From HIMB11 sp965657135 (GTDB lineage: Bacteria > Pseudomonadota > Alphaproteobacteria > Rhodobacterales > Rhodobacteraceae), in the NCBI GenBank assembly GCA_965657135.1, contig CBFHNF010000010.1:31995-95994 (forward strand): 64,000 nt of DNA. Direction: 5' to 3'. The position numbers and the translations under genes were made by a program. The first letter of the stretch is position 1, and every line of letters begins with the position of its first letter. The notes under the pieces were generated by a model that was given only the letters and a program-made list of their open reading frames with translations, searched no databases and was not told where the DNA came from. Positions 15,742 through 24,109 of this stretch are shown here, in pieces.

Positions 15742-16871
15742 ACCCTTTTTTCTAGAAATGACGTAACCGCCTCACCCACGCCAACATGCAAAATGGCATC
15801 TTGTGTGTCAAAGCGCGGGTTATCGCGGTAGGTTTCAGCCGCCAAGCGCAATGCGCGTTGATCCTTGGCCGTATAAGCACGCAAGGCATGTTGCACACAA
15901 TTGCCCAATTGAGCCAAGATATCCTCTGGGACATCTGCAGGATTTTGCGTAACAAAATAAACGCCAGCCCCTTTGGATCGTATCAAGCGTGCAACCTGCT
16001 CTACCTTGTCCACCAGTGATTTTGGCGCGTCGTCAAATAACAAATGCGCCTCATCAAAAAAGAAAACAAGCTTGGGTTTGTCAGGATCCCCCACTTCGGG
16101 CAAGGTTTCAAATAGTTCTGAGAGAAGCCACAACAAAAACGATGCATAAAGTCGTGGACTGGCCATCAATTTATCCGCCGCCAGAATGTTGATGTGCCCC
16201 CGACCCGGTGCGTCTACCGGCATAAGATCAGAAAGCTCCAGCGCAGGTTCGCCGAACAAATGCTTGGCACCCTGATTTTCCAGTACCATCAAACGACGTT
16301 GAATGGCTCCAATCGATGCGACAGAAATGTTTCCATAGCGCAACGAAATATCTGCACGATTTTCACCCAACCACACCAAAACAGATTGTAAATCTTTCAA
16401 ATCTAGCAATGGATATCCCTGCTCATCCGCAATGCGAAAAGCAATATTTAAAATACCTTCTTGGGCCTCAGACAACTCCAACAGACGCGACAATAACAAT
16501 GGCCCCATCTCGGCAACTGTTGTGCGCACGGGATGCCCCTGCGCACCGAATAGTTCCCATAACACGACTGGGCAAGCAGCGTATGAATAGCTACCAAAAC
16601 CAATCTTGTCCGCGAGCGCTTTGAATGCATCGTGCAATTTGAACTCCGGATCGCCGGATTTTGCCAGCCCCGCCAAATCACTTTGGATGTCTGACAAAAA
16701 TACAGGAACACCAGCGGCGGAAAATTCTTCGGCCATAATTTGCAAAGTCACGGTCTTGCCAGTTCCTGTCGCCCCCGCAATTAATCCATGCCAGTTAGCA
16801 TATTTCAGTTTCAAAGATTGCGGCGCTGTATAGGCTTCACCGCCTCCTCCAATAAAGATCGAATCTTGCAT
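15714..16871 (-). CDS. HerA/YjgR-like DUF853 ATPase, N-terminal part, frameshifted
   Basis: P-loop ATPase of the HerA/FtsK-like DUF853 family (E. coli YjgR). The N-terminus shows Walker A GATGTGKTVTLQ (about residues 33-44) and later Walker B KLVFFFDEAHLLF followed by VYFVTQNPADVPEDIL. The family is about 500 residues, while this frame stops after 385 in an out-of-frame tail (RVCRASWSAH). The break is in the run GAAAAAAGGG; with seven A the family sequence continues in the overlapping frame to 15337. So this is a damaged gene, a sequencing error in a homopolymer, or a slippage site. The family's cellular role is not well established. Confidence 0.85.
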   Translation of the reverse strand: MQDSIFIGGGGEAYTAPQSLKLKYANWHGLIAGATGTGKTVTLQIMAEEFSAAGVPVFLSDIQSDLAGLAKSGDPEFKLHDAFKALADKIGFGSYSYAACPVVLWELFGAQGHPVRTTVAEMGPLLLSRLLELSEAQEGILNIAFRIADEQGYPLLDLKDLQSVLVWLGENRADISLRYGNISVASIGAIQRRLMVLENQGAKHLFGEPALELSDLMPVDAPGRGHINILAADKLMASPRLYASFLLWLLSELFETLPEVGDPDKPKLVFFFDEAHLLFDDAPKSLVDKVEQVARLIRSKGAGVYFVTQNPADVPEDILAQLGNCVQHALRAYTAKDQRALRLAAETYRDNPRFDTQDAILHVGVGEAVTSFLEKRVCRASWSAH

Positions 16872-17063
16872 CTATATTCTCCATTCCGACGTGCCTAGAA
16901 TACATCGTTAAGAGCTTTGTGCCAGTTTAGCGCTTATGTTCAGTCAGGAATTTCTGATTGGCATGACGTCCCCTTAACTGGCCGCGCCAAGCCGCGGTCT
17001 TTTTTCAGATCTTCTGCAAAAGAATCGAGATAGCAATATTTTACATTTTTGTGACTTTAACTG

Positions 17064-17173
17064 TTGACCGACATAAAATTGTTTCGTAGCGTCACTTTCA
17101 TAAGTCGGCCGGTCCGACGGGGAGAGAAAACAATAAATAGAAAGAGGTTTGCATCGGCAAACCTCTTTTTTTA
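17064..17173 (+). ncRNA. Candidate small RNA ending in a strong terminator
   Basis: The 390-base gap between the YjgR-like gene and the IalB gene holds no credible reading frame. It does hold a perfect 12-bp hairpin (17141-17152 with 17157-17168, loop ATCG) followed by T, with no gene upstream on this strand to terminate. A second small hairpin, GTCGG-CCGGT-CCGAC, lies at 17104-17118. A TTGACC box at 17064-17069 is a possible -35; the -10 region (TAGCGT near 17087) is weak. The transcript would be roughly 75-80 bases. It could also be a leader for the downstream gene. Confidence 0.4.
17141..17173 (+). terminator. Strong rho-independent terminator in the gap before ialB
   Basis: AAAGAGGTTTGC-ATCG-GCAAACCTCTTT followed by TTTTTA. 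All twelve pairs match. No reading frame on this strand ends just upstream, which is why an RNA gene is suggested. Confidence 0.8.
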
Positions 17174-17261
17174 TGCGATGTATCTACACATTTATGCTCA
17201 ATGTGTGAAAACATGCCCAACGAAATGAATCCCGTTGTACCCCAAATGAATTCAGGGCAAC

Positions 17262-17852
17262 GTGTGCTCACTTTTCTACAGAATGAGGATCATCGTGCAA
17301 TATCTAGTCAAACCTTTGGTTGTTGCAACAATATTAACCAGTGCTGCCAATGCACAAGAGGCATCGCAGCTATCGCTCGGGCAACCATTGCTACCCAAAG
17401 CGAACGTTGGTGAACCCTATGTTCGCGCTGATAATGGGGATTGGGCCGTACGTTGCATCGCGACGGAAACGGGCAATGATCCCTGTAATATGATGCAACT
17501 TATTTTGACGACCGAAAACACTCCAATTGCAGAAATTTCGCTGTTTCGGGTAGAATCAGGCGGTACAGCGGTCGCAGGGGCGGATATCACTGTGCCGCTT
17601 GAAACACTACTCAGCGTTCCGCTTATCATTCGTTATTCGGAGACCAATGCAAAACAATATCCTTACACCTTTTGCAACAAAGTTGGCTGTGTCGCGCGCA
17701 TTGGGTTTTCACAAGATGACATTGATTTAATGAAAGCTGGGGATCGTGCAATGATGTCGATCACGCATATCCAACAACCTGATCAGGCGATAACCTTTCC
17801 AATGTCACTGGCTGGCTTTACATCTAGCTATGATTCCTTGCCTGCGCGCTAA
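17262..17852 (+). CDS. Invasion-associated locus B (IalB) family protein
   Basis: Secreted protein of the IalB family, named from Bartonella but widespread in free-living alphaproteobacteria. The N-terminus has a positively charged start, a hydrophobic stretch VKPLVVATILTSAANA and a likely signal peptidase site after ANA, so it acts in the periplasm. Mature features are the DNGDWAVRCIATETGNDPC block and a second cysteine pair region FCNKVGCVARIGF, probably forming disulfides. I give the GTG at 17262 (AGGG five bases upstream); an ATG at 17283 is equally possible. Function unknown; a link with envelope integrity is only suggested by the neighbouring lipid A genes. It overlaps lpxB by four bases at the 3' end. 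Confidence 0.82.
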   Translation: MCSLFYRMRIIVQYLVKPLVVATILTSAANAQEASQLSLGQPLLPKANVGEPYVRADNGDWAVRCIATETGNDPCNMMQLILTTENTPIAEISLFRVESGGTAVAGADITVPLETLLSVPLIIRYSETNAKQYPYTFCNKVGCVARIGFSQDDIDLMKAGDRAMMSITHIQQPDQAITFPMSLAGFTSSYDSLPAR

Positions 17853-19012
17853 TCACGCTGCAGAAATCTTAGGACAGATTGCGCGGCCTGAAGGCCCGGG
17901 CTGATTGCATCGCGCCCCAACGCATCCATAGTACTGTTGAGTGCTTGCACTTGACGATTCGGCGATTTCAGCGTTTCGATCAAAGATGAAGCAATCAGGT
18001 TGGGTTTACAGTTCCCGCCAATGAATTCGGGAATAACACGTGACTGCGTGACAAGGTTGACCAACGTCACCGTATCCGTGATCAACATCCGTCCTATAGT
18101 CTGTCGCGAAAGCCATCCCATATCATAGGCAATCACCATCGGTGTTGCATTCGCTGCCAATTCTAAAGAAACCGTACCTGAGGCCGCCAATGCCACATCC
18201 GCTGCGCGAAAAGCAGCACGCTTATCGATGTGATATTGCGCCTCTCCAAGTTCGCGATGATCCAGAACAATGGGTTTGACGGGCCAGTGTTGAATAGCTG
18301 CCTGAACCGCACCAACGACATGCGGCGCCGCAGGCAGAACAAACTGAAGATCAGGAACAGATTGACTGACCAAATGCATGGTTTCGCCAAAGGGTTCCAT
18401 CAAACGCGCAATTTCACTGCGTCGTGACCCAGGTAGGATCAATGCCATGGGGGCATCCCCTATCCCACGTCTATTGCTAAATTCGGCGGCCTCTTCATCC
18501 GTCGCAATTTGATCAGTTACAACAGGATGACCAACAAAATCACAGGACATACCCGCCTGTCGCATCAGCTCAGGCTCAAAGGGGAATAACGCCAGAACAT
18601 GATCAATAAATTGCGCCATTGTATCCGCACGTTTTGGCCGCCATGCCCAAACAGTCGGGGCAACATAATGAACAGTAGGAATATTCGTTTTCGCATGTAC
18701 GATCTTTGCCAAGCGCAGCGAAAATTCTGGTGCATCAATTGTAATCAAAACATCTGGTTGCTCGGCGATAATATGATCCGCTGTTTGATTAAGTCTTCGC
18801 TTTAAATGCGGGTACTGCTTAAGTATTTCAAAGATCCCCATGACCGACAATTCCTGCATGGGGAAGAGGCTGTCCATCCCGCGCGCTTGCATCATAGGAC
18901 CTGCAACACCAATGAAATCAGCAGGTGTATCCAACAGCGCATCAAACCCATCAATCAATGCCGCGCCCAATTTATCACCCGAGGCCTCGCCAACGATCAA
19001 CGCAATTTTCAT
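17849..19012 (-). CDS. lpxB: Lipid-A-disaccharide synthase
   Basis: Peripheral membrane glycosyltransferase joining UDP-2,3-diacylglucosamine and lipid X into the tetraacyl disaccharide of lipid A. The 387 residues match LpxB. Conserved blocks are ALIVGEASGDKLGA at the start, FIGVAGPMMQARGM, HYVAPTVWAWRPKRAD, LPGSRRSEI and ALAASGTVSLELA. Its start overlaps the lpxI stop by four bases. It is the last gene of the long pyrH-to-lpxB run. Confidence 0.96.
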   Translation of the reverse strand: MKIALIVGEASGDKLGAALIDGFDALLDTPADFIGVAGPMMQARGMDSLFPMQELSVMGIFEILKQYPHLKRRLNQTADHIIAEQPDVLITIDAPEFSLRLAKIVHAKTNIPTVHYVAPTVWAWRPKRADTMAQFIDHVLALFPFEPELMRQAGMSCDFVGHPVVTDQIATDEEAAEFSNRRGIGDAPMALILPGSRRSEIARLMEPFGETMHLVSQSVPDLQFVLPAAPHVVGAVQAAIQHWPVKPIVLDHRELGEAQYHIDKRAAFRAADVALAASGTVSLELAANATPMVIAYDMGWLSRQTIGRMLITDTVTLVNLVTQSRVIPEFIGGNCKPNLIASSLIETLKSPNRQVQALNSTMDALGRDAISPGLQAAQSVLRFLQRD

Positions 19013-19809
19013 TTTGTGACCTCGGTCGCCATAACAAAAACACCTAGCTGAGTGGCACGTTCCACGACGTGACGTTCATTCAGGACAACCACCTCATCTG
19101 GTGAAATCACGATACCCAACAACCCTGCCGAGGCGACCTGATCGATCGTGTCAGGCCCAATCGTCGGCATATCGACGCGCAGATCCTGTCCCTGTTTGGG
19201 ACGTTTGACCAACACCCCGCGTCTTCTTGCGCGCAATTTGGTGTCCGTTTGTGACACAAAAGATAATAGCGCTGCGGTGCCTTGCAGGGTTTCAATGCCC
19301 AATATCAGACCGTTTTCAACAACAACACCTTGTCCAATATCCAGAGGCGACAGTGCGCCTAATACCGCATCAGCACGTTCAATATCGGTCTGTATACCTT
19401 CAGGAATTTGACCCACCAAATACCCAGATGGTCGTGTTAACGGCAGTAGTGCATGCGCCCCCACGACTGTGAATCCCTGTTTTTCGATCATCGCAATCAA
19501 ATACCGTAAAAGGTGGTCATCCCCCATCGCCATGGCGCGCATTAAATCGGGAAGGGCAGCTGTCGTAAACTCATCTAACAGGTCTGGCGAAAACGCAGGT
19601 CGTGACATTGCGCCCGCCATAACAATATGTGTCACGCCCTGATCCTGCAATGTGTGAAACAAGACCCCTAATTGTTCTAATCTATGTATCTGAGTATAGT
19701 TTTCCAGATCATTTGGCATTCCGTCAAAACCGATAACGATGGCATCAGGATGCGACGTTTTTATCAGAACGGGCAGTTGTCCCGCCCCAGAAAAAATAGC
19801 CAGTTTCAT
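19009..19809 (-). CDS. lpxI: UDP-2,3-diacylglucosamine pyrophosphatase LpxI
   Basis: Hydrolyses UDP-2,3-diacylglucosamine to lipid X and UMP. LpxI is the non-orthologous replacement for LpxH in alphaproteobacteria. The 266 residues contain the N-terminal IFSGAGQLPVLI, GVTHIVMAGAMSRPAF and the C-terminal VDMPTIGPDTIDQVASAGLLGI. These match the DUF1009 family and do not resemble the calcineurin-type LpxH. It lies between lpxA and lpxB, four bases after lpxA and overlapping lpxB. Confidence 0.94.
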   Translation of the reverse strand: MKLAIFSGAGQLPVLIKTSHPDAIVIGFDGMPNDLENYTQIHRLEQLGVLFHTLQDQGVTHIVMAGAMSRPAFSPDLLDEFTTAALPDLMRAMAMGDDHLLRYLIAMIEKQGFTVVGAHALLPLTRPSGYLVGQIPEGIQTDIERADAVLGALSPLDIGQGVVVENGLILGIETLQGTAALLSFVSQTDTKLRARRRGVLVKRPKQGQDLRVDMPTIGPDTIDQVASAGLLGIVISPDEVVVLNERHVVERATQLGVFVMATEVTK

Positions 19810-19813
19810 AGTG

Positions 19814-20602
19814 CTAACTTGGGGTTAGGAAGGAGCGATCACTTTCGGCCAATACAAAATCAACAATCGTACGCACAAAGTCGCTATCTGTTTCCTCACT
19901 AAGGCGTGTGGCTCGATCCTTGAACGTCCCTTCGCCTTGAGCCAACATCTGAAACGCAGCGCGCAGGGCTGTAATATCACTCCGTGCAACCCCACGACGT
20001 TTCAGTCCGACAAGATTTAATCCATCAAGTTCGCCACGCGGCGCCTGCACCAAACCGTATGGAATAACATCGTTTGTCACCATAGTAAGGGCGCCCACAA
20101 TCGCGCCCTGCCCAATCCGCACAAATTGATGCAATCCAGACAATCCGCCAATAATGACGTTATCCTCTATGATACAATGCCCTGCAACAGCTGCTGAATT
20201 TACCAAAATAACATTGTTCCCGATCTGGGCGTCATGGGCAACATGGCAGCCAGCCATAAACAATCCATCGTCCCCGATGCGCGTAACGCCCCCCCCACCT
20301 TCGGTACCGGGGTTCATTGTGACATGTTCACGAATGCGATTGCGCTGACCAATAATTAATTTGGTTTTTTCACCGCCGAATTTTTTATCCTGAGGTATTT
20401 CGCCCAATACGGCAAAGGAAAACACAACTGTGCTTGCACCGATCTCGGTTTGGCCAGTTATGACAACATGACTTTTCAACTCGACGTTATCATGCAGCAC
20501 CACTTCTGGGCCAACCACACAGAACGGACCAATTGTACAACCCTGTCCAATATGTGCGCCGTCGTCAATAACAGCACTTGGGTGAATGTTCGTTTCGTTC
20601 AT
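19814..20602 (-). CDS. lpxA: UDP-N-acetylglucosamine acyltransferase
   Basis: First step of lipid A synthesis: adds 3-hydroxyacyl from acyl carrier protein to UDP-GlcNAc. The 262 residues equal the usual length. The left-handed beta helix appears as hexapeptide repeats from residue 8 (HPSAVIDDGAHIGQGC) to about 190. The histidine region GCHVAHDAQIGNN holds the catalytic base. The C-terminal helical part ALRAAFQMLAQGEGTFKDR is normal. It starts two bases after the fabZ stop. Confidence 0.97.
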   Translation of the reverse strand: MNETNIHPSAVIDDGAHIGQGCTIGPFCVVGPEVVLHDNVELKSHVVITGQTEIGASTVVFSFAVLGEIPQDKKFGGEKTKLIIGQRNRIREHVTMNPGTEGGGGVTRIGDDGLFMAGCHVAHDAQIGNNVILVNSAAVAGHCIIEDNVIIGGLSGLHQFVRIGQGAIVGALTMVTNDVIPYGLVQAPRGELDGLNLVGLKRRGVARSDITALRAAFQMLAQGEGTFKDRATRLSEETDSDFVRTIVDFVLAESDRSFLTPS

Positions 20603-20603
20603 T

Positions 20604-21071
20604 CTACTTCTCTTGGCTTAGGTCCATCATCGCAGAAAATTCAGCTTCAGCAGCCAGTTCACCTTCAACCGTTGCAATACCTAAAAACTTCCACACTTTG
20701 CCACCAGGCTTCCCGCGCAGCGTAGTTAACTTCATCTCAAGCACATCACCAGGAATAACCTTACGGCGGAATTTACACTTATCAATTCCCATAAAATAAA
20801 TCAGCATGTTTTTATCCGCCAAATTCAGTGTGGTTCCCACCATCACAGCTGCAGTTTGAGCCATGGCTTCGACGATTGTAACACCAGGCATAATTGGCGT
20901 TCCTGGAAAATGCCCTTGAAAATGGGGTTCGTTCATCGTGACATTTTTAATTCCGCGGGCCGAGGATGTGCCGTCAATGTCAACCACCTTATCCACCAAA
21001 AGGAAGGGATACCTATGGGGAAGGATTCGTTGGATTAACTGGATGTCGGCACGTAGCAACTGCTCACTCAT
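20604..21071 (-). CDS. fabZ: (3R)-hydroxyacyl-ACP dehydratase FabZ
   Basis: Dehydrates 3-hydroxyacyl-ACP in fatty acid elongation and so competes with LpxA/LpxD for hydroxyacyl-ACP. The 155 residues are a single hot-dog fold. The catalytic His is in ILPHRYPFLLVDK and the Glu in GVTIVEAMAQTAAV. FQGHFPGTPIMPG is the family signature. It is one base from lpxA and 60 bases from the skp-like gene. Confidence 0.96.
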   Translation of the reverse strand: MSEQLLRADIQLIQRILPHRYPFLLVDKVVDIDGTSSARGIKNVTMNEPHFQGHFPGTPIMPGVTIVEAMAQTAAVMVGTTLNLADKNMLIYFMGIDKCKFRRKVIPGDVLEMKLTTLRGKPGGKVWKFLGIATVEGELAAEAEFSAMMDLSQEK

Positions 21072-21131
21072 GATAATTCCTTAATTTGTTCTTAACACAC
21101 CTAGCAAGCCAAAGGATTTGGGGCAAGCCAC

Positions 21132-21707
21132 CTATTCTTGGTCAGTGGGTTCGGATAATGTTTCTGGATCTTTCAAGGTGCGAGTTTCCCTGGTGTTTTG
21201 ATCAATGATCATGATCGCAACATCTGTGATGTCTACACTTACGCGATCATCAAGGACGACGCTGCGCCGATCTAGCAGGATCGAGGCCCCCCGATCCCGC
21301 ATTACCTGGGATAAGACTGGGACAAAACTGCGCAGTAGATCCTGACGACGCTTGCTGCCTTCTTCTTCGAGTGCTTGAATTTTGGCTTGCTGTTCTAGGC
21401 GCAAACGCACTGCTTTTTCATCAAAAGCTTTGGCAAGGACGCGAAATTCAGAGAGTTCTAATTCCTCGCGCTGTTTAATCAGGTCTTCTTCTTCGGCAGA
21501 CAATTGCGCTTCAATTTTGTCCAACTCTTTTTGTAACTTTTGCGCCCGCTCGCCCATCTGAAAAGAAAGATACTGACCGATTTGGGTTTCATTCACCAAA
21601 CGATCCAGATCAACAGTCACAACAGGGTTAACCACAATATCCTGTGCCGCAACATGTGCGGAAAAAGTGGTCAAGACACACAGAATTATGACTTTGAGCG
21701 AACGCAT
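21132..21707 (-). CDS. OmpH/Skp-family periplasmic chaperone
   Basis: Periplasmic chaperone for unfolded outer-membrane proteins. The 191 residues start with a signal peptide (hydrophobic VIILCVLTTFSAHVAAQ, cleavage after VAA). They continue with VVTVDLDRLVNETQIGQ and a long charged coiled coil at about residues 55-125 (QKLQKELDKIEAQLSAEEED and following), typical of Skp tentacles. The C-terminal region ILLDRRSVVLDDRVSVDITD is also family-like. It overlaps the bamA stop by one base, the classical bamA-skp order. The protein is larger than E. coli Skp, as usual in alphaproteobacteria. Confidence 0.9.
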   Translation of the reverse strand: MRSLKVIILCVLTTFSAHVAAQDIVVNPVVTVDLDRLVNETQIGQYLSFQMGERAQKLQKELDKIEAQLSAEEEDLIKQREELELSEFRVLAKAFDEKAVRLRLEQQAKIQALEEEGSKRRQDLLRSFVPVLSQVMRDRGASILLDRRSVVLDDRVSVDITDVAIMIIDQNTRETRTLKDPETLSEPTDQE

Positions 21708-24001
21708 TAAAACCGTGTCGCGATCGACAGATCAAAGGTGCGCGCTTCGTCAAGTGCCTCTTTTTTCAAAGCCCGCGTAAAGTCAAAGCGAAGCGGGCCA
21801 ATCGGTGTGGTCCAATACAGAGTTGCCCCAACAACATGGCGCCATGATCCATCGTCATATTCCAGATTTGCACCGGTTGCACCCGTATCCCAAAGGTTGC
21901 CAATATGATAAAATGCACCACCAGACACGCCGTATTCCTCAGGCAAGCCTAATGGAAAGTCGGCTTCCAATTTTGCGACGGTGTACTTGTTTCCGCCCAA
22001 TGCATCATTGACGCTTCCGGTTTTTTGTCGAGGGCTCATTCCCGCAAACTCAAAACCACGCATGACAGTCGCGGGCAAGAAGAAGCGATCAGTAACACGA
22101 CTGGACCCTGAATTGTGTTGCAAAAGCCCAGCTTCAACAACTCCACGTAAAACAACATCTTCGTTCATAACAGCTCGTTCGCCAATCAAACGCAAGCGTG
22201 ATTTGCTGTAGGCACCTTTGTCGCCGGAAAGGCCACCAAAATCTTGATTGTAGACCACAGCGATCCCAGAGGACGGATCCAAACCAACACCGCGTGTGTC
22301 ATAGCGATAGGAAAACCCAAAACCCGCATCATTCAAACGACCACGATCTATTTCCGAACTGACAATCGTGCCAACATTCCCTGGATTAAGCAGTTCTTTA
22401 TACGAAACGTTTCCCCGAACCGACAAGCGCGAGTATTCACTAAGCGGGAAAGACAACGATGGCGTGACATCCAAAGAGCTCGTATCGTATGCAGCCCCTT
22501 GGTTGTCTGTTTGTCCGTAGGACAATCCAAGATTAAAGCTTAAATCAGAGTCTAAAAACTCTGGTTCTGTGAAATTCAATTCATAGGCCTGGTTGTCAAC
22601 ACCAGATCTGATCGCGAATGACAGTTTCTGACCGCGACCCAAAAAGTTGCTCTCAGCATATTCAATCACCATGCCAAATCCTGAATCACCCGAATAAGTG
22701 GCGCCAAGTTGAAGCGATCCTGTTGGCTGTTCTTCCACTTCAACATCCACAATGACTTGTCCTGGTTTTGTACCTTCACGTGCATTTACCTCAGCACTCG
22801 AGAAGAAACCAAGCGCACGGATGCGTTCCGCCGCCTCGCGGATCAAACGAGGATTCAAAGGGTCACCTTCTGAAATGCGAAATTGACGGCGAATTACGCG
22901 ATCAAGCGTCGTAGTATTGCCCGAAATATCAATACGTTCGACAAAGATACGTTCACCCTGTTCCAAAACGAATTCAACGTCTAACGTCAAATCTTCATCG
23001 TTGCGGGTAATACGCGGAGTCACTCGGACGAAATCCAAACCCAATTGAGTTGCGCGCGCTTCCAGACGAGACAGATTTTTTTCCATCATCGTAGGCGAAT
23101 ACACATCCCCCGTTTCCGCCGAAATCGCAATTTGGAAATCATCGAGATCTATGTCTGAACGCTCAGTCGACACTGAAACGTCCCCAAAGCGAAATTTCTG
23201 TCCTTCGCGAACATTAAATGTCACAAAATAGGCGTTGTTTTCCTCTGACAATTCAGCATTTACATCGTTCACTTCGAAATCGATGTATCCTCGCGCATTA
23301 TAAAAATCGGTCAAAAGACGCTTATCGAATTCAATCCGGTCCTCTAGAAACGTGTCACGACGAACGAATAAACGTAGTAAACCAGCTTGCTTTGTATTCA
23401 AAATACGACGCAATCGCCGATCAGAGAACACCTTATTTCCCACGATGCCGATCCGTTCAATCTCAGTCAGGCCACCTTCGAAAATTTCAAAAATAACATC
23501 AACGCGGTTATCGCTGCGGCGAATGATTTTCGTGGAAACCCGCGCAGCCAGACGACCTTGATCCGCATAAACCTGAGCAAGTGCTGCGCGGTCTGCCTCG
23601 ACTTTGTCTGGATTAAACACGTGTCGGGGCTGTAGGCGCACAACCGCCTGCAATGTTGTGTCGTTTACACGACGATTGCCTTCGAATGCGATTTTATTCA
23701 CGGTCGGAAATTCCGACACTTGGATCAAGAGCCGCGCACCCGTTGGGACGACCTCGACGCTTTCAAACAGACCACTGGCCAAAATATTTTGATAAGCGCG
23801 ATTGAGGTCGTCGGCCCCAAAAGCCTGCCCAGTTTGCAAACCTGAGTAGGTCACAATAGTCGAGGTTTCGATCCGTTTGTTTCCATCCACATCAATGCGT
23901 GAAAAATTGTATTCCTGCGCGTGGCTATCGCGAGCGCCCAAAACGACGCTTAGGCAGATAGATAGAATTGACAAATACACAAAATTTCGGATGGAACGCA
24001 T
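21707..24001 (-). CDS. bamA: Outer membrane protein assembly factor BamA
   Basis: Omp85 protein that inserts beta-barrel proteins in the outer membrane. The 764 residues have a signal peptide (residues 1-28, ending DSHAQ). Five POTRA domains follow at about 30-425 (first: YNFSRIDVDGNKRIETSTI) and then a 16-strand barrel. The C-terminus TFDLSIATRF ends in the aromatic residue required for insertion. The VRGF-like motif MRGFEFAGMSPR is present in the barrel. It lies between rseP and the skp-like gene with the usual order. Confidence 0.96.
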   Translation of the reverse strand: MRSIRNFVYLSILSICLSVVLGARDSHAQEYNFSRIDVDGNKRIETSTIVTYSGLQTGQAFGADDLNRAYQNILASGLFESVEVVPTGARLLIQVSEFPTVNKIAFEGNRRVNDTTLQAVVRLQPRHVFNPDKVEADRAALAQVYADQGRLAARVSTKIIRRSDNRVDVIFEIFEGGLTEIERIGIVGNKVFSDRRLRRILNTKQAGLLRLFVRRDTFLEDRIEFDKRLLTDFYNARGYIDFEVNDVNAELSEENNAYFVTFNVREGQKFRFGDVSVSTERSDIDLDDFQIAISAETGDVYSPTMMEKNLSRLEARATQLGLDFVRVTPRITRNDEDLTLDVEFVLEQGERIFVERIDISGNTTTLDRVIRRQFRISEGDPLNPRLIREAAERIRALGFFSSAEVNAREGTKPGQVIVDVEVEEQPTGSLQLGATYSGDSGFGMVIEYAESNFLGRGQKLSFAIRSGVDNQAYELNFTEPEFLDSDLSFNLGLSYGQTDNQGAAYDTSSLDVTPSLSFPLSEYSRLSVRGNVSYKELLNPGNVGTIVSSEIDRGRLNDAGFGFSYRYDTRGVGLDPSSGIAVVYNQDFGGLSGDKGAYSKSRLRLIGERAVMNEDVVLRGVVEAGLLQHNSGSSRVTDRFFLPATVMRGFEFAGMSPRQKTGSVNDALGGNKYTVAKLEADFPLGLPEEYGVSGGAFYHIGNLWDTGATGANLEYDDGSWRHVVGATLYWTTPIGPLRFDFTRALKKEALDEARTFDLSIATRF

Positions 24002-24109
24002 GGGTCAACCTCCCCTAAAAAGCAGCCTAATCTGGTTAGCGCGTTACACCAAGGTTGTCAAAATACCATTCGTGAAATTCGTGAAAAATACGCGGGTGTT
24101 TGCCGTTGT

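Noticed and set aside
15745..15765. Classical programmed -1 frameshift at A-AAA-AAG
   Set aside because: The zero-frame codons are GAA-AAA-AGG, so the heptamer is out of register; only single-site AAA slippage would work, which is weaker.
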